From: Anthoceros angustus
Taxonomy: Eukaryota > Streptophyta > Anthocerotopsida > Anthocerotales > Anthocerotaceae
Length of the DNA stretch: 64,000 bases
Assembly (NCBI GenBank): GCA_010909165.1
Contig: VJWM01000221.1
Location: 186,001-250,000 of the forward strand
Reading direction: 5' to 3'
The first letter of the stretch is position 1; every line of letters starts with the position of its first letter. The position numbers and the translations under genes were made by a program. Below are positions 11,795-22,306 of this stretch, piece by piece. Below the pieces are notes generated by a model. The model saw nothing but the letters and a program-made list of their open reading frames with translations. It had not been told where the DNA came from and ran no database searches.

Positions 11795-13562
11795 TAATTA
11801 TTCGCATTTGTTTGAGCTCCATTTGGCAGTGTCTTGCATTGGGTATGGTTGCCTAAACTAGACAGTCTTGTGTGCCAAGCTTGGGCTTGCAAGAGGTTGA
11901 ACAACTGTTGTGAGGGGGAAGGTCGTTGCTGTTAGCGATAAATAGGCCCGGTGCAGCCGTGATTGGACTGGATGTGAGTGTGTTTTGAGGGAGGACCGCC
12001 CCGGGATAACGTCGAGACGTCGCCAGTTTCGCCAGCAGCTGGCCGGGGTGGGCTTGGCCGTAACTCCTTGTCTCTCTCGTCCTCTGCCTTCCTAGCGCTC
12101 TCTCAAAGACTCCCTCCCCTTCCCAGGATTCTCAGCACACTCACTGCCTTGTCACAGATTCTTCCTTCTCTTGCAGCGCCACAAAATCGCCTTCCTTGGC
12201 AATCTCTCCAATTGCTTCCCCCACTCCTGCCCGCCCCAGATTTGCCGCATCCGGAAGCAGCGTCGAACTTCCCCCTCCAACCTGCCTGTCCCTCAGCCCC
12301 GTCGCTTGTGAGCCCGTTCTCGGGCCCTTATCATCGTACAGTGGGAGCGGGGAGCATGGCCGGGGGCCCATCTTCCACCTGCTGTCTGCGGCAGCATTCC
12401 TCTATTTCTTTAGCCTTTTGTCTTCCCTCCCAGCCACAGCAGCCACAGCCCTCGGCCACGCTGGTTTTGTAGGCACGCACTCTTCCACTGTGCATGCTGC
12501 AGCGGCAGCATGCGCCGGCAATCAGTGCGTCATACATAGATTGCTACTGCTACTGCTCCTCTTGCTCCTGCTGCTGCTGCTGCTGCTGCCCGTCTGCTGG
12601 TCATGATGCTCGTGCTGTAGAAGCTGTCTCTTTGCTCGCCTGTGCGATCCCACCCCCTGCGTGCGCCCTGCCTCTGCCTGTTGCTTTTCCACTGTGCTTG
12701 ACCTGCTCCCAGGGCTGCTGGTCGCCGCTGTAGAGACAGCTGCCGCCTCTCTCTGTTGATGCCTGAGCTTCCCAGGGGACTGTGCCGCATTCTGCCGACT
12801 TCCCTTGGGTCCCTGCCACAGCTTCCTCCTTGAGCCTCATCTGTGCTTGCTGTATCTGAAATTGCCGTCCGCCTGCCGGCCGGAGCTGCTTTGTGTCACG
12901 TCTTTGCTAGCTGCATCGGGGTGGGTGAGGGATATAAGAGAGCGGAGAGGCAATTTGTCCCGCAACATGGGGACCGGTAGTGTGCCGACAGCCTGCAGAT
13001 TGCCGACCCAGCTCCGGGCGTCGCCCAGAATTTTGTGCTGCGGAGGTGGCAAGCGGGAATGTGGGCGGCTTGTTTTGATCTGCTCCCTGTGAGTAGGCAA
13101 CAGGTGTGGCGCTTGTGCTGGATCCTTCAGCCAGAGCCTTCTTTTTGATTTGCGCTACTTCGTGTCCAGTTCAAGTCAGGGAGATGACCCGGTCGTCAAT
13201 TTGCCATCCTTTTTCTCTTTGTGTAGCATGAGATAGAAGCTTCAGCTTTCACTGCTCTTGAATCAATGGCTGTGCTTTCTCTTTGTTCCGGGATTGAGTT
13301 TTGTGTCTTCGCCTGGCAGCGATTGAAAAAGAGCATAATTTTTACAGTGTTTGGACGTTTTTCCTTCCGTTTGAGAATTGGCCATGGTCGTTGCCTCAAG
13401 TTGTCTCGTCTTCTCCGCAAGTTTCCACTACATGCCGGTGTGTCGGTGGATGTATTTTCTCATCATTCTTGGTGGGTCTGTGCAGGAAGTGCTAAGCTGT
13501 GGAGAATCACAAGGTAGAAGGCGGACGAATCTTGAGTTACCTGATTGCATCAACGAGTGGCA
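11795..13562. other. intergenic / 5' region of the ACR gene
   Basis: Pyrimidine-rich sequence (12060-12350) and a short CTG microsatellite (about 12565-12590) lie here. Open frames are Ser/Pro/Leu-rich without conserved motifs. The right part probably contains the promoter and 5' UTR, perhaps with 5' UTR introns, of the gene starting at 13563. Confidence 0.4.
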
Positions 13563-15510
13563 ATGTGGGCCCTCGATGCTGCCAGCCGGGACAGGCGGCG
13601 GTTAAATGCCGTAATGGCGGCTGCAAGCGAGGAACCTGTAGATATAAAGCCGGGCCTGCTTCCGGGTGATCAGACTGAGATCACTGTGAACTGTCCGGAC
13701 AAGGTTGGGCTAGCCTGTGACCTAGCCCGTATTGTGTTCGAATTTGGGCTTACTGTGGTCCGTGGTGGTGAGTCACTGCCCTGGCCATGTTGTCTGGTCA
13801 GTTTTTTATATTTTTTTTGCATTGTTTTTGCTAACAGTTTCTAACACGCAATGATGTTGGATTGGTGATACAGATCTTCAAACTGATGGACGCTGGTGCT
13901 TCGTGGTATTCTGGGTTGTGCCCAATTCCAGCAGACCTGTGAGATGGCCTCTCTTGAGACACCGCCTCAGTGCAGCCGCCCCTGCTCCCCGCCGTGCACT
14001 CTTTGAGGCACCTCCCCCTCCTGAGTCACTGCCCAAGCAGATGTGCATTCTGCAAGTCTGCTCAGGGGACCGAGCAGGCCTTCTGAATGGTATGCTTTCC
14101 ACTCTTTTTTGGTCGTTTGTTATTATTTTGTCAGACCTAGTGTGTGCAAGCTGATAGTGGTGGCTCTTTTGTGTGCGATGTGAGGCGTGCAGGTTGGAAA
14201 TTCTTCGGATTTCCTCATTACCTGTTGTGCTCATGCACTGAAATTTGTTTGCAGACGCTGCACAACTTCTGTGGGAGCTTGAGTTGACAATTCACAGGGT
14301 GAAAGTGTCGACAAGTCCTGAAGGCAAAGCCATAGATCTCTTCTTTGTTACAGATAACAGGTCTGTTTTGATTGATCTGTGTCTTCTGAATTTAGCTTAA
14401 CTACGATGAATGGCAGTTGTTGTGGGACTGAGCCTGTTCATTTTGGCATTGTTCAATAGGACGAGTGTCCCATCGAAGGATCGGATAGCTGATGTCTGTG
14501 ATCAAGTGAAGAAAACACTCCGAGAGACTACCTTCTGCACATTAACAGTGGCCGGCCCTGATTGTGGCATCATGGAGTGCTCCCCTGCATCTCATCTTTC
14601 ACCGGCAGTGGCGGAGTGTCTTTTCAGTGATGAGTTTAATGCATGCGAGGATATATCGGAGAGGGAAATTCTGGATGCTGCTGGGAACAAGATACGTGTT
14701 GACTTCGCCATTGACAACGTGACTAGTCCTGGACATACTGTCCTCCAAATCAGCTGCAAGGACAGGAAGGGGCTTCTCTATGACTCCATGCGCACTCTGA
14801 AAGATGCTAATTTGCAGGTGAAGGTCTTCCCTTTTCTGTCTTGTGCATTTTGGATGTGAGGTAGATATGACCTGTCCAGGGGAAGACATGTTTGCAAATT
14901 TCCGTGTCTTCCCACTGACACAGAGTCCCCTAACCCTAGCATACAGCGACTGAGGCGAATGCTTTGTGTTCCTGAAGATCAGTCTGCCTCTGGCTGTTCA
15001 GGTCGCCTATGGCAGGATTACCAACCCCAAGAAGAACACCATAGAGCTGGACCTGTTTGTGCTGCAACCAGATGGGAGGAAGATAATGGATCCCCAGAAG
15101 CAGAAATCTCTGCTGCAACTTATGGCCAGGGAGACTCAGCATCCCATTCGTGTTGTGGTGACTCCCAGAGGTCCGGATACTGAGCTCCTGGTTGCCACGC
15201 CAATTGAGATGAGTGGCAGGGGTCGTCCCCGTGTGCTGTATGACGTCACTCTTGCCCTAAAGACGTTGGAGATCTGCATTTTCAAGGTGAGAACGAACAT
15301 CAAATCACGTTTGTCGTGCTTCGGTCTTTGGTTCCATGCGCTTAACTCTGAATCCTGTTTTGGCAGGCGGACATCTCTCGGCACGTGGTTGCAGATCGGT
15401 TTTGGGAAGTCTACCGGTTTCTGCTGATAGACACACCACAGCATAATTTGTCAAGCACGAGGACTCGAAATCTGATTGCTGATCGTGTGAAGAACATTTT
15501 GGTGGGTTGA
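13563..15510 (+). CDS. ACT-domain repeat protein, ACR9/ACR10 type, 6 exons, about 437 aa
   Basis: Exons: 13563-13767, 13874-14089, 14255-14360, 14460-14817, 15002-15286, 15367-15510, all with matching phases. Four ACT-like units can be traced: TEITVNCPDKVGLACDLAR (from residue 38), CILQVCSGDRAGLLN (about 127), VLQISCKDRKGLLYDSMR (about 267), and PRGPDTELLVATPIEMSGRG (about 350) running to ISRHVVADRFWEVYRFLL. This order, and the phrase GPDTELLV followed by GRGRP, is that of plant ACR9/ACR10. ACT units usually bind amino acids; ACR proteins are thought to sense them, and no catalytic domain is present. ATG 13563 is the first in frame after a stop; ATG 13614 has the better Kozak context and would remove 17 residues. 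Confidence 0.9.
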
Positions 15511-15969
15511 AGCATCGCCGGCTGTTGAAGCGCATGCTGGAGGGTTGAAGCTTGCGACGGTGACGAGCATGCGTGGGTTGAAGCATTCAACAAGCTCGAG
15601 GATGGTGAACGGGTTAAAGGTGCTCTGGTGGTAGGGAAGGAAGCAGGAAATGACAATGGAGCCTTGGAAGGAATGGCCGCCTGTCATTCACTTCCCTGGT
15701 TCGTAACCATCTGACCTGGACAATGTGCCATTTTGTAACATTTTCTAACAGCAGTCACCAATGTGGCGACATGTCATGTACTGTGGATGGTAGGCGGAAT
15801 AGTAGTATTAAATTATGTCTAAGAGTACGTAGTTTTGTTCACCCAGTGGATCTGTAGCAACCATGAATTTGGCGACAAAACTCGGAGGTTTGCATTTTAG
15901 GGTCTAGACGTGCAGGTTTTTGATCCGACTCCGGTGTTGGTCCTAGCGGTGGTTTGGACCAAGTGGTTT
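15511..15969. other. 3' UTR and intergenic spacer
   Basis: Begins with the ACR 3' UTR, in which the phrase ggttgaag recurs four or five times between 15505 and 15615. The remainder shows no gene. Confidence 0.4.
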
Positions 15970-16445
15970 TGTGGCAGCAGTCTGTGTGAGCTCCCAGAGA
16001 TTGGGACGTGGACGAGGCTAGAAATGGACAGCTTTCATGAGGCGACGCCTTTTGAAACTCTTGGCCGTGTCCTTCATTATGCGTCAGTGGCTGCCACCAT
16101 TGTGAGTTCCCAGGGATAGGGACGGGGGCTAGAAATCTGCTGCTTGCGTGAGGCGCGCCAATTGAAACTCTTGGGGTGTCTGTACTACGCTTCTGTAGCT
16201 GCCATTGTGAGCTCCCAGACATCGGGACGGGGGCACGCGGCACGGGGGCTACAAATGTCTGGTGTTGATTGCATGAGAGGCGGCGCCAATTGAATTCTTC
16301 GTTGTGTTCTTTATTCTGTGTCAGTAGCTGCCATTGTGAGCACCCAGGGATTGCGACGGGGACGTGGACGGGCCAGAAACGTGCTGCTTGCACGAGGCGG
16401 CGCCAGTTGAAACCCTTGGTTGTGTTCTTTATTATGCTTCAGTGT
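15970..16445. repeat. four tandem repeats of about 115-130 bp
   Basis: Each unit carries, in order, a cagt.gctgcca-ttgtgag phrase, ctcccag or similar, gggacg, gctagaaat or similar, gaggcg.cgcc, ttgaaactcttgg and tttattatgc. Four diverged units fit between 15970 and 16445. The array ends about 25 bp before the stop of the convergent FRO gene, so it separates the 3' ends of ACR and FRO. Confidence 0.8.
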
Positions 16446-16471
16446 GCCTTTTTGGTATAGACTGATTTCCA

Positions 16472-19380
16472 CTACAAGCCAAAGCTGATAGAGTGGAAAG
16501 GGAAAGCCACGGTGGAGGAGGTGTGCGTCTTACATTGCTTGGCCACATCTGCCTGCAAACTCGCTGGCCCGCAAGTGAACACGCCTACACGCTTGCCCGC
16601 ATGTCGAACAGCAGAAGCTTGGAATATTTCTGCGACACAGACCATCAGATGTGTGTAACATTCCCCTCTTTCGACACTAACTGCTTAATGGAATAGAAGG
16701 TGCATTTCTACAAACCTTCGAAGTTGGGTCTGCAACCGTACTGGACATTCTCTAGTGCCAGCAGCTTTGGGTCTCCCTGGACAGACTTGACGGCCTCCAT
16801 CCCTGTGGCATCAGGCATCTGCGGATCACTGTTTGTCGAGCTATAAAACTTAGGCCCCAGCCAGCGGTTGCAGAGCAAAGAAGCTGCTCCTCCAAAGCCA
16901 GCTATGCCCGCCAGCATACAGAGAAAGCTGAACAGGACCTCTGCCCAGGAGGGGTACATGTGCCTGTTGTGGTTGATCCTCGGATCCAAGTAATACCTGG
17001 AAATGCTTCCCCAGATGAACAGATAGCCCACCAGGGAAGCAGCCAGCATAATCAAGATCCCCCGATTGCTATCCCTGCCGGTCTCTGGCTCAAGAGCGGA
17101 TGCAGCGGCCCGGTCCTTGTGGACGGAGGATTCGATGTCGGAAGTAGTGGCTTCCATGTCTGCTGCCTGCTCCCGTGTGACATGAGCTTGTACTTGGAAA
17201 GTTGCCTGCTTGGCGACACTAAGTGGAAGAATTGCATCCAAAATTTGTAGCTCCCTGGAGCTCCTGACAGCCCAGATGAGCGTCACATCTGTTGGGCTCT
17301 TCGATCGCCGGCGGAGATAGATCTGATTCAGCTCTGTGAGCATAGACAGAAATGGGGAGATGCCACTGCCTCCAGCCACGAGGATGAGGGAATCGTACCT
17401 GCCATAAAGGGATTACATCTTTAATCCTTCAAAATTGCAAATCCATTTGCAGGTCAGTTCAACTTCAATTTGTGGGAGCCTCCTTACTGTAGGAAGGTGG
17501 AAGACTCTTCACCGTAAGGGCCTTCCAAGTAGAAGGTGCAAAACTTCGCCTGTTCGGACGAGTTGGGTGACGAATTTTGGATAGCGCTCCTAAGCTCCCT
17601 GGTCCACTGGCCGCAGCATTTCACCAGAATAGACATGCGGTCTTGCTGAACCTGCGAGCTGGAGGAGATTGTGAAGGGATGCCACTGCAATCCACTCACC
17701 GAGGGGACGCGGAGGAAGATGAAGCTAGCCGGCTTATACTGCAGACCTGCAAGCATCGTGGATTGGATTGGCATGCTCTTGAAAACCTCGAGAGAAAATT
17801 TCCGAGACTGAAACTTGTCCTCAATGCATGTACGTACCTGGATTCTTGGCGAAGACGAGCTCAAGTGTGTCTCCTGGGAGGTTGCGGGATATGATTACAG
17901 CCACAGGCTTTCTGGACTGCATGAAGCGGAGCAGACGGTCCAGTGCAAACAGGAAGAAGCCAGCCATGACAACGCTGAAGAGCTCCAAGCCGACGTGGAT
18001 GGCTACGAAGAATACAAAGACAATGTACAGCTGGTGCGTGATGTAGAAGAGCTCGAAGAAGCGTGCTCGCAATCGGGGCAGCGATGTCACGCATATGAAC
18101 AGGCCTGCCACCGTTGCGATGATGCCCGCCAAATTGTTGAAGCCGTTCCTGTTCCACTTCCAGAACTGCAGTTCCTCCCACAGTTATAAATGTACAATAG
18201 TCATTCAATTTGAACCGTTTTCTTAATCAGGCTGCAGGACGCCGGCTGCCATGTCGTAGGGCTGATTGAGAATTCGTGGGAGGAGCATTTACCTGCTGCC
18301 AGAACATTCCCATGCTGTACCACAGGATGAAGTAGGTGGCGCCATGGGCAAGAAGGATGGCCATCATGATGCTGGCCATCCACTTGTGGTACTTGGTTGC
18401 ATGCTGGAAGGAGATGTTCACTAGGCGCAGCAGGACGGATCCTCGGGTGACCGGAAAGAAGATGAAGGCCATGGTTACCAACCCCGCCTGCCCTGTCTTG
18501 TGGCCCGTTGTGCTCATCTTCCTCTGCCATCTGGAGGAACATAAACCACACAGTCACTGGATCTACTATAACAGATTGAACATGTCACTGTGCAACATTG
18601 TTCCAACAGACACCAGCAATTCAGCCATCCGACATTTCTAAGAGCTCTTGGATCACAAGTTACCTGTGTCCACCAATGGACCAGCTTCTGAAGTACTACA
18701 TACCTCGCTTCGTGCGGCTCTGGAGGCATGGACTGGTGATCGAAGTACATGCACAAAAGGTAGATAATGAATCCCGCAAACAGAACCAGGAACACCTGGT
18801 CCGCGGCTGTAACAAGTCCCAAAGGACCATGTACCATGACCGGATAGCTCCACAAGCTCACCCTGGCTCGCCTTCCTCCCGTTTTACATTCCCTGCCATT
18901 GCAATCCCGCCGGTTAGCACCTTTCAAGGCTCCTGGACCAGAAACTTGCACTTTCGATTTCAAGAACCACGCATGCTCACGGTTTCTTTGCAGCATCTGG
19001 AGGAGGTCGAATTTCGAGATACACCGCTCCCAAAACCACAATCAGAAAGACAGGAGCAGCGAAGAGCATCCAATTTGCAGCTGCAAAGTGCAACGCGAAC
19101 GAAAGATCGGACTCAAAACACTCCAAAATCTTGATCCATCATGTTCAACCAACAACCAGACCGAACTCACTCCACTGCGACGGGAAGAGAGCTCACGAGA
19201 TGCTCCGTAGGCTCTGGAACTCCCAAGGCCATCGGATACCCGAGTATAGAATTGCCTCCAACGCTCGGCGGGCCGGAAGCACCACAATCCCAGCCACAGG
19301 TAGAGAAAAACGCAAATGCCAGCCTTGAGCGCCACCGCTGCCGCTCTCCTCACCGCCCCGCACCTCCGATCTTCCTCCAT
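16472..19380 (-). CDS. ferric-chelate reductase / ferric reduction oxidase, 8 exons, about 715 aa
   Basis: Exons on the minus strand: 19380-19197, 19080-18981, 18892-18704, 18530-18293, 18174-17838, 17746-17488, 17398-16716, 16629-16472. Phases agree throughout. A heme-b ferric reductase core has bis-His pairs at about H206/H220 and H284/H297. It is followed by the FAD-binding HPFTIS (372-377), the NADPH-site start VAGGSGIS (443-450), a late membrane region and the C-terminal VFTCGPASL (680-688), ending HSISFGL. Members of the FRO family move electrons from NADPH across a membrane to reduce Fe(III) chelates; plasma-membrane, chloroplast or vacuolar location cannot be decided here. The acceptor of exon 5 is the least certain splice. 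Pieces of this gene (introns included) reappear at 21152-22306. Confidence 0.93.
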
Positions 19381-20436
19381 CGCCTCCTGCTTGAAATCTC
19401 GAATCGAGCCAGGCCGACGATCTCATTCGAGATCCTTTCAAATTTTTCCTTCGCAGCGCCGCTGCGTTCGATCCATCAGCACAGCAGGCGCGCCGGACAG
19501 CAGCTCAGCCTGCTGCGCATGCGCTGTCCAGACGCCCCGCCTGGCAGCCGCGGCCGCGAGCTCCAGGCAATGCAGGTCATGATCGACACTCCGTTGCTCT
19601 CAAGGCGTGAAAGCAGATTGAGACAGAGGTCAGACGGAACGGGGGCGTGCCGACTGCTAGCTGCTAGCGGCCCCAGTCTGGACCCCGTTGGCCAGCTTTC
19701 CACCAGGCCGCGGCGTGAAAGCGGTTTCAGACTGAGACAGAAGTCAGACGGAACGGAGCAGAACGTAACGGGGAGGAGAAAGCAACGGAAGAGGCGTGCC
19801 GACTGCGAGCCCCAGTCTGGGCCCTGGAGACCCCGTTCCAGGCGTGCTCGCCTCACGCGTTCACGCCCCGTCCGCGCCCTTCGTACATCCAAGGTGTGCA
19901 TGTCCATATGATGCAATGTACATAGGTACATAGATTTTTTTTTTTTTTGGCATTTTGAGCGGTAATCTACCAAACCCGGGGGAGAACCTTCAACAAGGGT
20001 TTTGATTCCCCTATAGGTTCAAAGATACGTAGCCAGGCCACTTTTTCAATTCATGGCGATGGGACTGTCTCGCCACCGACTGCGGCCCATGGCCCCACCC
20101 TTATGTATGTATGGTTGCACCTACCATAGCCAGCATTCATACAAAAGCTGAATTTTTGGTGTACTTCTCAGATCGTCGGCAAGTGAGAATTAGGGCTGAA
20201 CTGCTGAACTCAGAACAAGTGTCCTGTTGAGGCGGCAGATAAGGGAACAGTGTGCAGGTGTAGCCCTCTGGAAGATGGTGACATGCTTCCTTCAAAATTC
20301 TGGTGACAAAAGGAGAAGCATGTAAGAGCAGCACAGCATGGTCAGGAAATCAGTATCTTTACAGTGCTTATCAGCAAGAGGGGATTGCTGCTGCGGCGAT
20401 TCTGTGAAAGCAGGTGCGGTGGCTAGTTCATTGTTC
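19381..20436. other. FRO 5' flank and downstream end of the PPR locus
   Basis: The FRO side is GC-rich and holds a direct repeat: gacagaggtcagacggaacg at about 19621 and a one-base variant at about 19735. A run of T lies near 19935-19947. From about 20330 the sequence resembles the downstream flank of the second PPR copy near 35290, so it is 3' UTR of the PPR gene. No further gene seen. Confidence 0.5.
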
Positions 20437-21160
20437 TCATGGACGACCCCCACAACTGCAAGAACCAGCTGCGAATCGATGCACACGGTACCCATCCCTA
20501 ACGACAATGTCTCTCTGTTCAAGCCTTGACATGATCTCCGTGGAACTGTGGCAGTCACTGCACATGCGTAGATTCTTTGTTAGCATCAGAGGTGTCCCAC
20601 TCGGAGTGTTCAAGAGACCAAACGCCAGAGCTAGCTTCTCAGCATGCCCACAAAGTGCATCCTCCTTTTCCTTCTCATCCACTGGCTTCAACACCAACTT
20701 TGTGTGAGGTACGTGGCCGCCTTCCTGCTTCAGACGTGCATTCGTGCTCTCTACCTTAAGGGCAATATCCTCTCTGCTTTCTCCCACCAAAAATCGATGT
20801 ACCTGCTGATTCACCTCAATGGTCGCCACTGCAGGTTTCTTGTTAGCCCCTGCTGCCCTTCTCTGTGTTTCGATCCTGTCTACATCGGCCCACCTATCTG
20901 CATCCGCGTAGGCATTGGCCATGAGCACATACGCTGATGCATCCTGGGGCTCTAACCTAACAATGCTTTCAAAACACCACATCGCCCTCTCTACATCCCC
21001 GTGACATTTGCAGGCATTCAACAGAGACCTCAAGCCCACAACATTACGTCGGTCCTGACATGATGATAGCATCTTGACTGCCTCGTCTAAATGGCCTGCA
21101 CGCCCAAGAAGATCAATCATGCAGTTGTAATGCTCAATAGTAGGTTTGATGCCATGCTGT
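20437..21160 (-). pseudogene. PPR-DYW C-terminal fragment (E, E+ and DYW domains)
   Basis: The open frame reads from IKPTIEHYNCMIDLLGRAG through the E region (ACKCHGDVERAM) into a full DYW deaminase module: zinc-site HAEKLALAFGL, then CSDCH, then CSC, ending GGRP and stop. The HxE and CxxCH signatures are intact. The end is GRP, not DYW, as in the DYW:KP-type domains. The frame has no PPR array of its own: at 21152-21160 it joins a piece of the FRO gene. It is nearly identical to the E region of the neighbouring long PPR locus (22310-22870). It is either a severed tail of that gene or one half of an overlapping duplication. Confidence 0.85.
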
Positions 21161-21527
21161 ACCACAGGATGAAGTAGGTGGCGCCATGGGCAAGAAGGAT
21201 GGCCATCATGATGCTGGCCATCCACTTGTGGTACTTGGTTGCATGCTGGAAGGAGATGTTCACTAGGCGCAGCAGGACGGATCCTCAGGTGACCGGAAAG
21301 AAGATGAAGGCCATGGTTACCAACCCTGCCTGCCCTGTCTTGTGGCCCGTTGTGCTCATCTTCCTCTGCCATCTGGAGGAACATAAACCACACAGTCACT
21401 GGATCTACTATAACAGATTGAACATGTCACTGTGCAACATTGTTCCAACAGACACCAGCAATTCAGCCATCCGACATTTCTAAGAGCTCTTGGATCACAA
21501 GTTACCTGTGTCCACCAATGGACCAGT
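21152..21527 (-). pseudogene. partial FRO copy 1 (exon 4 part, intron 3)
   Basis: This matches 18310-18683 of the FRO gene with only a few substitutions (for example at the base before GTGACC near 21287). It carries part of exon 4 plus intron 3 up to CAATGGACCAG. Intron sequence is present, so it was copied from DNA, not from mRNA. It has the same strand as the source gene. It joins PPR sequence on both sides through short shared words: CCATGCTGT on the left and ATGGACCAG on the right. Confidence 0.9.
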
Positions 21528-21534
21528 CCCTCAT

Positions 21535-22306
21535 GACTGCATGAAGGAGCAGACGGTCCAGTGCAAACAGGAAGAAGCCAGCCATGACAACGCTGAAGAG
21601 CTCCAAGCCGACGTGGATGGCTACGAAGAATACAAAGACAATGTACAGCTGGTGCGTGATGTAGAAGAGCTCGAAGAAGCGTGCTCGCAATCGGGCAGCG
21701 ATGTCACGCATATGAACAGGCCTGCCACCGTTGCGATGATGCCCGCCAAATTGTTGAAGCCGTTCCTGTTCCACTTCCAGAACTGCAGTTCCTCCCACAG
21801 TTATAAATGTACAATAGTCATTCAATTTGAACCGTTTTCTTAATCAGGCTGCAGGACGCCGGCTGCCATGTCGTAGGGCTGATTGAGAATTCGTGGGAGG
21901 AGCATTTACCTGCTGCCAGAACATTCCCATGCTGTACCACAGGATGAAGTAGGTGGCGCCATGGGCAAGAAGGATGGCCATCATGATGCTGGCCATCCAC
22001 TTGTGGTACTTGGTTGCATGCTGGAAGGAGATGTTCACTAGGCGCAGCAGGACGGATCCTCGGGTGACCGGAAAGAAGATGAAGGCCATGGTTACCAACC
22101 CCGCCTGCCCTGTCTTGTGGCCCGTTGTGCTCATCTTCCTCTGCCATCTGGAGGAACATAAACCACACAGTCACTGGATCTACTATAACAGATTGAACAT
22201 GTCACTGTGCAACATTGTTCCAACAGACACCAGCAATTCAGCCATCCGACATTTCTAAGAGCTCTTGGATCACAAGTTACCTGTGTCCACCAATGGACCA
22301 GCTTCT
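21535..22306 (-). pseudogene. partial FRO copy 2 (exon 5 part, intron 4, exon 4, intron 3)
   Basis: This matches FRO 17915-18688 almost base for base, with small deletions (CG near 21546, a G near 21694). The left border shares GACTGCATGAAG with FRO exon 5, and the right border TTCT lies where FRO intron 3 switches to PPR sequence. Copy 2 stops within a few bases of the place where copy 1 stops in FRO. It has no start and no complete reading frame. Confidence 0.9.

Noticed and set aside
11978-12472. Ser/Pro/Leu-rich 164-codon frame
   Set aside because: No homology or motif recognised, pyrimidine-rich composition, and no splice link to the ACR gene downstream.
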